DNA of 64,000 nt from Candidatus Poribacteria bacterium. Its GTDB lineage: Bacteria; Poribacteria; WGA-4E; WGA-3G. Both the position numbers and the translations under genes were made by a program. This document shows, one piece after another, positions 27,200 to 34,073 of this stretch (its first letter is position 1; every line of letters begins with the position of its first letter). The stretch is taken from assembly GCA_028820635.1 (NCBI GenBank), contig JAPPIG010000108.1, forward strand, positions 12,471 through 76,470, read 5' to 3'. The notes beneath the pieces were generated by a model. That model was not told the DNA's origin. It saw nothing but the letters and a program-made list of their open reading frames with translations, and made no database searches.

Positions 27200-29212
27200 C
27201 TAAAATGCCCGAATCACTTTTGCCACTAAACGTTGTTTGAATTCCAATGCATTCGGATCGCCGAGGATGATAAAAAAGTCCATGCCAGCATAGCCAGAGC
27301 GGCGCAACGCAAAATAAACATTAACATGCTCTGCTTGCCATATTAAACGACTGCCAAGACTTAAGGCGGAACTGAAGTCATACGTGAGCGTTAGAATCTG
27401 TTGGTAGCGACGTTCAAAATGCCATTGGATTTGGGATGTTAATCCAGCGGTGAAACCGTAAGCTCGCAGATTTAGGTTTCCGCTAATGCGGTCTATCCGT
27501 TCACCTGCTTGTTCACCCCAATTGTAGGTAATGCCAACGTTATTGAACCTGTCAGAAGCACGCGCACGTAATCCAATGCTGAAAACACTATCGTTGAATT
27601 CTTCAAATTGCCCGCCCCTCCAGCCAGCGGCAAGTGCATAGTCGCTATGTGTTAGGATAAGTGAAGATATGGACAGATCACGCCGGAAGACCTCGCCTTC
27701 GTAAGTATTAGAAATCTGGCTTTGGACAGAAGCAGATACTCTGCGGAAGAATCCTTCACGCCATTCGTTCCGGAAATAACTCCCTAAACTTAGGCCGCGA
27801 TAACCTGTAAATGGATGGTATCCGAGTCTGTTGATGAAATCTGAATCCACAAAAAATACCGATAAATATGGCTGAACGAGTTGTCCTTGATAAATTACAT
27901 TGGCATACCCGTCCCTTCCGTTTGATTCGCCCGCCTGACTTTGCGCGATAGCGGATCTTGCCAAAAACTTGCCAAGCCTCACATCACCTGCCAAGTAACC
28001 TACATTGTTCGCTTCATTGTCACGGTGATGATGCGAAAGGAACGCCGCGCTGATATTAGAGGTCGCGCTTAACGATTGCGAAGCCCTAAGAATAAAGTTC
28101 TGGTTGTTTTTATGGTACGTACCTAAGGTGCCGACTGATGTGTTTTTCGCGAGTTTTCCAAAGAGTTTAAGCCCGCCATCCATGTCAACAATCCGCCGTG
28201 AGTGAAAAAGGTTCCCAATGTTATAGACATTGCCACCTTCAGAAAAGAAAGGACGGCGATCTGGTACATAGCGTTCGCCGTAAGAGAAATCAATGCCTTC
28301 TACTGCCTGTTCAATATTATCAAAATCTGGGTTGGCTGTTCCGATGAGTCGTATTTGTGGCGTAACCTCGTAGCGGATGTCGCCGCCTGCGCGGGCAGTA
28401 TATTCCCATCGCGACTCGGAGGTCGCTCCTTCAGAAGTCTCTGTTTCATTGATGCCACCAATTAGATACGGGAGCAACTTCAATTCACGTTTTCGGCGTG
28501 GTGGTAGCACATCCACCCAGTGTCCATCGTTTTCTCGAAATTCATTAACGCCAAGATTACACCACCACGATTTTTCTCCTGTACGCTGCTGTCCTCTATC
28601 TATGTTAATCCCCATCCGAATGGGTTCGTTTGTATCTGGATAATCCAGCATCTGCCATGGGATTTCTATCTCTACAATCCACCCATCTTCTACTATCTGA
28701 GCCGCAGTTTTCCACAGTCCGATCCATTCGCTTTTTTCAGCGCGTCCAGTGGCAAGATGTGCATATTTCGTACCGAGCGCATTAACAAGAAAGAAATTTC
28801 TGTCAGAAAACTGGTGTGTGTGGAATGGGTCAAGGCTAAAGGATACCCAATCTTCACCTTGAAATCGCGTCTGATCTTTGGTTTGACGTGCTACTATTTT
28901 GTCGGGCATATCATCGTAAAGGTGAAGTCCGATATAGATGGCTTTATCTGTGTAAACGAGGTGACCAACAGATTGATTTTTTGCCGGTTTTTCAGTGCGT
29001 TCATCGGTAAAACCAACGGCTTTCGGGGCATCTTGCCAACAAGCATCGTTTAGGACACCATCAATAATAGGGGGTTGTTCAGTTTTGATTGCGGGGAGTT
29101 CTTTTTTAACGGTTTGTGTTTCTTGTGCAAGTGCAGTTTGTCCGTTTGTGATTGATAGAAGCGATAGTGTGATGAGTAAAACTATTCCATAAATCATCTG
29201 TGATTTCATCAA
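27200..29212 (-). CDS. CBM9-like / DUF5916 outer-membrane protein (copy 2)
   Basis: A 670-residue paralogue of the gene at 13416-15425, alike along its entire length: signal peptide (about 1-29), CBM9-like domain (PPIIDGVLNDACWQDAP, IYIGLHLYDDMPDKIVARQ), then a DUF5916 beta-barrel ending KVIRAF with a terminal Phe. The segment near 258-267 (SEGATSESRW) is again encoded by a dispersed-repeat copy, so the repeat entered before the duplication. Unlike copy 1 it has no S9 peptidase gene directly upstream. Predicted location is the outer membrane; the ligand is unknown. Confidence 0.75.
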   Translation of the reverse strand: MMKSQMIYGIVLLITLSLLSITNGQTALAQETQTVKKELPAIKTEQPPIIDGVLNDACWQDAPKAVGFTDERTEKPAKNQSVGHLVYTDKAIYIGLHLYDDMPDKIVARQTKDQTRFQGEDWVSFSLDPFHTHQFSDRNFFLVNALGTKYAHLATGRAEKSEWIGLWKTAAQIVEDGWIVEIEIPWQMLDYPDTNEPIRMGINIDRGQQRTGEKSWWCNLGVNEFRENDGHWVDVLPPRRKRELKLLPYLIGGINETETSEGATSESRWEYTARAGGDIRYEVTPQIRLIGTANPDFDNIEQAVEGIDFSYGERYVPDRRPFFSEGGNVYNIGNLFHSRRIVDMDGGLKLFGKLAKNTSVGTLGTYHKNNQNFILRASQSLSATSNISAAFLSHHHRDNEANNVGYLAGDVRLGKFLARSAIAQSQAGESNGRDGYANVIYQGQLVQPYLSVFFVDSDFINRLGYHPFTGYRGLSLGSYFRNEWREGFFRRVSASVQSQISNTYEGEVFRRDLSISSLILTHSDYALAAGWRGGQFEEFNDSVFSIGLRARASDRFNNVGITYNWGEQAGERIDRISGNLNLRAYGFTAGLTSQIQWHFERRYQQILTLTYDFSSALSLGSRLIWQAEHVNVYFALRRSGYAGMDFFIILGDPNALEFKQRLVAKVIRAF

Positions 29213-29447
29213 TTAGGTTTCTCCGTTTTTAAGTGTTTTATATATGTTTACTTTGTAATTTGATGAAGATTAAGAAGTAGTTTCTATATCTTCATCAGAA
29301 CGTTTTTACTGAAAGGTTAAACCCTACACGTCCTTATATGTCCATACTGATAACAATAGACGTGTAGGGATTTGCCATTATCTTTATAGAGTCGTATACT
29401 CTTAAAAAGATAGTAAGAAACGGTTCTTTTTTACACTGAATACGAAG

Positions 29448-30668
29448 CTAAGTATTGCTGTGCATTGTGCTGGAATGAAATTCCGAGATGCTTTCAACAC
29501 CACGGAGCAGCATTTCATCACTAAGACCGAACACTTCGGGGATTTTCATTGGCCGCTTCACCGTGTCAAGAAGCCGTTGGTTCGGCATTACAAGAACAGA
29601 ATCAGCGTTTTCGCGAAGTTCCTGCAGTCCTTGTTCTGCACGTTCGGCGCGTCGTTCGCCCTCAAACTTAAACGGACAAGTGACAATACCGACAGTTAAA
29701 GCTCCTTGTTCCCGTGCCAGAGATGCAATCAGGGGTGCGGCACCTGTGCCTGTTCCACCACCCATGCCAGCAGTGACAAAAACCATATCCGCGTCCGCAA
29801 CGATGCTTTGGAGTTTTTCCCGATCCTCTTCAGCGGCTCTTTTGCCTATCTCTGGATTTGCTCCACAGCCAAGCCCTTGTGTAGTGTTAGCACCGATCTG
29901 CACCGGTGTTGCAGCTTCGCATTTATCCAGTGCTTTTTGATCTGTGTTCACAACAAAAAATTCAATGTCTGTCAAACCGGCTTCTACCATTCGTTTGACA
30001 GCGTTACCTCCCGCTCCACCGACTCCGATGACTTTAATTTGGATTCGAGTGCGTTTGGATTCTTTTTGTTTGGATGACATAATTCTAACTCCTTCAGGTT
30101 CGACACCGAACTCCTTACGCAGGAGTTCACGTGTCTGTCTTAATTTGGTTTTGATTGTTCCTATCGCTAATCCGAGTTCAGCGTGGATCTCTTTGATACT
30201 CCACAATTCCAGATAGTATAACTCCGCGACGCGGCGCACTTTATCTGGAAGGTGATGCACTGCTTCTGCTACTGCCTCACGAAGTTCTGTTTCTCGGAAA
30301 CGTGCAACTGCATCCCGATCAATTTGATCGGTTAAGTAAGCATCATTACACAGAATTTCACCCTTTGAATGGTGTCGAGAAGCGTAGTACCTCTTGCAGG
30401 CGTTGTAAGCGATGTGATGCAGCCATCCACCAAAACTCTCTACGTTTCGCAGTCCGCTGATGTTTTCCCAAACGGATCGCCAGACATCCATGAGAATTTC
30501 TTCAGCGTCGCGACGTTGTCTTGAATTTGCGATAATCACTTTCCAGATGCGTGGGCTATAACGCAACATCAGTTCTGTCAATGCTGACTCATCACCAGTT
30601 TGTGCAAACCGGATAAGTTCCTCATCTGTCAGATCCGTGTACGTTGATAGATCATCTTGCATAAACAT
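29448..30668 (-). CDS. ECF sigma factor fused to a truncated FtsZ GTPase domain
   Basis: A 406-residue fusion. Residues about 15-100 are sigma region 2 (DEELIRFAQTGDESALTELM, AEEILMDVWRSVWENISGL, WLHHIAYNACKRYY) and 130-190 region 4 (LPDKVRRVAELYYLELWSIK, LAIGTIKTKLRQTRELL). From about 208 the protein is FtsZ: IKVIGVGGAGGNAVKRM, EFFVVNTDQKALDK, QGLGCGANPEIGKRAAEEDR, the tubulin signature GMGGGTGTGAAP, and PFKFEGERRAERAEQGLQEL. It ends at GVESISEFHSSTMHSNT, just before the T7 loop and the C-terminal domain, so it should bind GTP but lack the catalytic Asp loop. Met197 has AAGGAG eight bases upstream and could start a free 210-residue FtsZ fragment. Confidence 0.9.
   Translation of the reverse strand: MFMQDDLSTYTDLTDEELIRFAQTGDESALTELMLRYSPRIWKVIIANSRQRRDAEEILMDVWRSVWENISGLRNVESFGGWLHHIAYNACKRYYASRHHSKGEILCNDAYLTDQIDRDAVARFRETELREAVAEAVHHLPDKVRRVAELYYLELWSIKEIHAELGLAIGTIKTKLRQTRELLRKEFGVEPEGVRIMSSKQKESKRTRIQIKVIGVGGAGGNAVKRMVEAGLTDIEFFVVNTDQKALDKCEAATPVQIGANTTQGLGCGANPEIGKRAAEEDREKLQSIVADADMVFVTAGMGGGTGTGAAPLIASLAREQGALTVGIVTCPFKFEGERRAERAEQGLQELRENADSVLVMPNQRLLDTVKRPMKIPEVFGLSDEMLLRGVESISEFHSSTMHSNT
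30078..30094 (-). promoter_or_regulatory. Internal Shine-Dalgarno and ATG at the sigma/FtsZ junction
   Basis: AAGGAG (30094-30089), eight bases, then in-frame ATG (30080-30078) at codon 197, starting MSSKQKESKRTRIQIKVIG. Confidence 0.72.
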
Positions 30669-30833
30669 TTTCCAATTAGATTTAACCTAAAGAGTGAACT
30701 TTTTGGGAAGGTGGTTTAAAAAAAGAAAATTATTTGAGGGTGTTTCAGAAATAATAGTTGCCAAAAATCAGGATAAAGGTACTCTTTGAATTAAATTTTT
30801 CAGCAATAAGAAATTAGTTTCAAGGAGATACCC

Positions 30834-30908
30834 ATGAAATATCCTGACGTGATAGAGTATATCATGAAGTGCCATCGATTTTTTAGACCAGAATTCAGTT
30901 TTAGTTAA
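30834..30908 (+). CDS. Small ORF, probably the truncated start of a gene cut by an IS remnant
   Basis: A 24-codon frame (MKYPDVIEYIMKC to FSFS) begins 6 bases after a strong CAAGGAGA site. Its end runs into the edge of the IS3-type remnant (stop at 30906-30908). The good ribosome site suggests the start of a real gene whose remainder was lost. Product not recognised, and it may be non-functional. Confidence 0.3.
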   Translation: MKYPDVIEYIMKCHRFFRPEFSFS

Positions 30909-31283
30909 GACAAGTTTTTTGCTCAAATTCAATAGGTGTCAAATACCCTAACGCAGAGTGAGGGCGTTTGTAATGATACACTTGTTCAATAAAATGCCCA
31001 ATGGGGCTCTCGCTTCGTGGATGTCCTCATAGTCGTTGAGATGAACTTCTTCTTCCTTGAGCGTGCGGATAAGTCTTTCAGCATATCCGTTCTCCCAAGG
31101 ACACCCTCTTCGGGCGACTGAAATCTCACTCCCATGATACGTAAGCAGTGAGATATACGAATCTGAAAGATATTGAACGCCTTGATCAGAATGAGGATCT
31201 CTGGGACACTTTGACATAATGCTGTCTCTAAGGGTTTCAATGCCAGAGATTGCCTCTTCTATCAGCAGTGACCTGCAGCGCAT
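30901..31283 (-). pseudogene. IS3-family transposase (OrfB, integrase core) remnant
   Basis: The frame from 31283 carries the C-terminal half of an rve/DDE integrase domain: HSDQGVQYLSDSYISLL, ARRGCPWENGYAERLIRTLK and EEVHLNDYEDIHEAR. The Glu of the AERLIRTLKEE region is the last DDE residue. Around 31005 the frame shifts: the rest of the family sequence (HFIEQVYHYKRPHSALGYLT, then PIEFEQ) is in another frame down to a stop at 30901-30903. The N-terminal half and OrfA are missing, so it is dead. Its upstream end overlaps the last codons of queG. Confidence 0.85.
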
Positions 31284-32394
31284 CTTGAATTTCTGAAATC
31301 ACTTCAGAATCGTTTTCGCACACTAATTGAGTTTCCAATGCTTGTTCAGCATTTTCCCCTCCGATTTGTCCTAATGCCCATGCTGCATGTCCACGGATTA
31401 AGGGTTCATCGTCGGTCAAAGCCTTTTTGAGAGCAGGCACGGCAGCGCGTGACCGCCAATTGCCGATAGCGACAATAACATTCCGCAAGAAACCTCTGCG
31501 CTTTGCACGTTTGATGGGACTTCCCTTATATTTCTTGCTGAATTCGGATTGTGTCATATTGATGAGGTTTAGCAGCTCAGGGGCGAGGTTTCCGTCGCGT
31601 GGTTGAAATGCGGGTTCTGTTGTAGGCGATGCCTTACTGTTCCATGGGCAAACCTCTTGGCAGATGTCACACCCAAAAATCAGGTTTCCGATCTCTGGGC
31701 GGAGTTCCTTCGGGATGCTATCCTTCAATTCAATCGTCAAATAGGAGATGCATAACCTTGAATCAAGCAAATTCGGTTCAATAATTGCGTCTGTCGGGCA
31801 TGCTTCAATACACTTCGTGCAAGTGCCGCAACTGCCACGGAAAGGTTGTGTTTCTGTTTCCAATTCAATGCTAACAAGTACCTCTGCAAGAAAATACCAT
31901 GATCCCGATCGCCAATTAATCAGATTAGTGTTTTTTCCTATCCAACCGAGATTGGCTTTTTGGGCATATTCCCTTTCCAGAATCGGACCGGAATCTACGA
32001 AAACACGACTTTTGAATTCTGTTTCAGCGGTGTCTTTAATAAATTCAACAAGTAGTAGTAAGCGTTCACGAATGACATCGTGATAGTCATCCCCCCACGC
32101 ATAACGGGATATTTGTCCACGACTCGGATCTTCTGCTAACGTTTTCGGTGTATCCAGCGTATAATAGTTCATCGCCAGACTAATAATAGATTTTGTCTCT
32201 TCAAGAAGTCTTCGGGTATCTTCCTTGAGCGGTAGGTGTCTTTCAAGGTAACCCATTTTCCCCGCATATCCACTTTCAATCCATTGTCGGTAGCGTTGAA
32301 TAGTTTGGCTCTGTTCGGCAGGGATAATTCCGACAAGTTCAAAACCGAGTTCGTGTGCGCGAGTCTGGATTTGTCGGGTTAATGTATCTGTCAT
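31237..32394 (-). CDS. queG: Epoxyqueuosine reductase
   Basis: A 385-residue enzyme for the last step of tRNA queuosine synthesis. The N-terminal region binds cobalamin (LGFELVGI near the start, then SIISLAMNYY and DSGPILEREYAQKANLGWIG). Two 4Fe-4S clusters follow: CGTCTKCIEACPTDAI (about 190-205) and CDICQEVCPWN (about 245-255). The C-terminus has HEAT-like repeats (AVPALKKALTDDEPLIRGHA). The last residues, about VTADRRGNLWH, are read from IS3 remnant DNA, so the natural end may have been replaced; the catalytic part is intact. Confidence 0.93.
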   Translation of the reverse strand: MTDTLTRQIQTRAHELGFELVGIIPAEQSQTIQRYRQWIESGYAGKMGYLERHLPLKEDTRRLLEETKSIISLAMNYYTLDTPKTLAEDPSRGQISRYAWGDDYHDVIRERLLLLVEFIKDTAETEFKSRVFVDSGPILEREYAQKANLGWIGKNTNLINWRSGSWYFLAEVLVSIELETETQPFRGSCGTCTKCIEACPTDAIIEPNLLDSRLCISYLTIELKDSIPKELRPEIGNLIFGCDICQEVCPWNSKASPTTEPAFQPRDGNLAPELLNLINMTQSEFSKKYKGSPIKRAKRRGFLRNVIVAIGNWRSRAAVPALKKALTDDEPLIRGHAAWALGQIGGENAEQALETQLVCENDSEVISEIQDALQVTADRRGNLWH

Positions 32395-32478
32395 TGCTCT
32401 CTATAAAGAAAATGAAAAGGTGCAATGAATTGCGATTAAACGCGTTTTGTTAATGGGGAGTCATCATTCAGAAATGTA

Positions 32479-33543
32479 TTATTTTGTGCCGCGTGGGTAA
32501 GAACCGAGGATTTTGATATCGCGACATAAATCTTCAAGGTGTTCAAAAACAGAATGAACGTTATCATCGTCAACATGTCCATCAATATCGGCAAAAAAGA
32601 TGTATTCCCACGGTGCGTTCCGAGAGGGAAGCGATTCTATATAGCTCAGGTTTCGTTGATGTTTTTTCAACACGCCCAAGATTTCATACAGTGCGCCGAC
32701 TTTGTCTTTGATTGCAAAGAAGATAGATGTACAATCATGACCACTTTTGCCAACTGTTTGGTCGCCAATCACAAGAAAACGGGTTGTGTTATGCGGTTCG
32801 TCCATGATAGAATCCGCTATAATCGGGACTTGGTAGATTTCACTTGCAAGTTTACTTGCGATAGCAGCTGAGTTTGGTTCATCTGCTGCGCGTTGTGCAG
32901 CATCGGATGTGCTGACAACTTCAACCTGCTCCACTGATTTCAGGTGTTTATTCAACCATATTCTACACTGTGCGAAAGGTTGTGTATGTGAGTAGATACG
33001 TTGAATCTCCGAGAGTGGAAACCTTGAGATCAGATTATGTCTGATAGGTTGGAAAATTTCAGCGCAAATGTTCAAAGACGTGTGTAAGAAACGTTCTAAA
33101 ACGTCTCGGACAGTACCGTAAACTGAATTCTCAATTGCTACCACGCCAAAATTTGCGCGTCCCGTCTCAACTTCAGTAAAAATATCAATCTGCGGTGTGA
33201 CAGGTATCATTTCTGAGGAATGACCGAAAAACGATAAACTTGCAGCATGTCCAAAACTACCTGATGGACCGAGGAAAGCAACTTTATTTGGGATTTGCAC
33301 GGCTCGTGAAGCAGTGAAGATTTCAGTCCAAATTTTGTCAATCGAATCTTCGGGATATATGCCGAGATTCAGCGTTTTTAGACGATTTCGGATTTCGTGT
33401 TCACGTTGTGGCACATAAATTTTATCGCCTGTATCGGCTTTCAAAGAGCCTACTTTTTTTGAAATCTCTGCCCGTTTTTGGAGAAGGTTTAGAAGTTGCT
33501 CATCTATGCTGTTGATCTGATCACGTAATTTTTTTAGCTCCAA
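32479..33543 (-). CDS. pheA: Bifunctional chorismate mutase / prephenate dehydratase
   Basis: A 354-residue enzyme making phenylpyruvate from chorismate. Chorismate mutase (about 1-85): LRDQINSIDEQLLNLLQKRA, VPQREHEIRNRL. Prephenate dehydratase (about 90-270): VAFLGPSGSFGHAA, VVAIENSVYGTVRDVLERF, and the TRF motif in NTTRFLVIG. ACT regulatory domain (about 280-354): KVGALYEILGVLKKHQRNL, ESLPSRNAPWEYIFFADIDG, the usual ESRP-like Phe-binding motif. Feedback inhibition by phenylalanine is expected. The start codon is TTG (33543), with AGGAGA at proper distance upstream. Confidence 0.94.
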   Translation of the reverse strand: MELKKLRDQINSIDEQLLNLLQKRAEISKKVGSLKADTGDKIYVPQREHEIRNRLKTLNLGIYPEDSIDKIWTEIFTASRAVQIPNKVAFLGPSGSFGHAASLSFFGHSSEMIPVTPQIDIFTEVETGRANFGVVAIENSVYGTVRDVLERFLHTSLNICAEIFQPIRHNLISRFPLSEIQRIYSHTQPFAQCRIWLNKHLKSVEQVEVVSTSDAAQRAADEPNSAAIASKLASEIYQVPIIADSIMDEPHNTTRFLVIGDQTVGKSGHDCTSIFFAIKDKVGALYEILGVLKKHQRNLSYIESLPSRNAPWEYIFFADIDGHVDDDNVHSVFEHLEDLCRDIKILGSYPRGTK

Positions 33544-33665
33544 AGAAGTTATCTCCTATGAAACGCTGAAAGCGAGTCGCGCGTTATAATGTTATTGTTC
33601 AGCGCGATGTCTGTATTTGCATATAGGATTTTATAGTAAAAACAGATACGTTAACATTTACCGAA

Positions 33666-33690
33666 TAGGCGCGATTTTAAACCGCGCCTA
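33666..33690. repeat. Short inverted repeat of the TAGGCGCGATTT family
   Basis: TAGGCGCG...CGCGCCTA palindrome (with GATTTTAAACCG centre), between pheA and the DUF5069-like gene. Confidence 0.7.
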
Positions 33691-33765
33691 CCGTAGAACG
33701 TAATTAATGTACCGGTAAGCAAGTACCACTGAATAATTAGGTATTGCCTTTGCATGCAAAAGATG

Positions 33766-34011
33766 TTAACCGTTCAACTTTTTCATGGCAGCAATCATCT
33801 CATCATCTGAGGGATTGCTTTTTACCATTTCAACAAATTCTTCAGCAGATATGTTATGTTCCTCCAGGAACATTTTGTCTTGCGGTCACGGATATATGTA
33901 TTCACCGATAATACCTTGCAGTTTTGCGTTGGCTTTGTCAGAAATTCTGGCGAGCCAAGGGATACCACCGATAACCATATCCCTGTGACGTGGTTTCCAA
34001 TCAAGAGACAT
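33766..34011 (-). CDS. DUF5069-like small protein with in-frame UGA (candidate selenoprotein)
   Basis: Starting at the ATG at 34011, which has AAGGAGG eight bases upstream, the frame runs 41 codons (MSLDWKPRHRDMVIGGIPW, RISDKANAKLQGIIGEYIYP) to a TGA at 33888-33886, then continues open for 39 more codons (PQDKMFLEEHNISAEEFVEM, VKSNPSDDEMIAAMKKLNG) to TAA. Both halves match the DUF5069 pattern as I recall it (R-L-GG-LPR-DK-A-L-G--GEY-Y-CPLD--FL), and the TGA stands where the family has the Cys of CPLD. Twelve bases after the TGA comes a perfect 7-bp hairpin with loop UGGA. This is the classic layout of a bacterial selenocysteine codon. A nonsense mutation or sequencing error is the alternative. 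Function of the family unknown to me. Confidence 0.7.
33856..33873 (-). promoter_or_regulatory. Candidate bacterial SECIS hairpin
   Basis: Minus-strand ATGTTCC (33873-33867), loop TGGA (33866-33863), GGAACAT (33862-33856): a perfect 7-bp stem. The apical loop starts 19 bases after the UGA, has 4 bases, and has G as its second base, which agrees with the published general rules for bacterial SECIS elements (loop 3-14 bases, a G in the first two, 16-37 bases from UGA). Confidence 0.6.
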
Positions 34012-34073
34012 CTGTTTCACCTCCTTCTCTAAATTATAGCAATTTTCACATGTTAAAATATGGAATTCTTTGT

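Noticed and set aside
31000..31012. Programmed frameshift in the IS3-type transposase
   Set aside because: IS3 frameshifting takes place between OrfA and OrfB, not in the C-terminal part; here the N-terminal half is also missing, so decay is simpler.
33785..33988. Plus-strand 67-codon ORF
   Set aside because: It is the antisense shadow of the DUF5069-like gene, whose minus-strand frame has a strong ribosome site and family match.
33822..34004. Minus-strand 60-codon ORF in another frame of the same place
   Set aside because: Frame-shifted shadow of the DUF5069-like gene; composition and lack of ribosome site argue against it.
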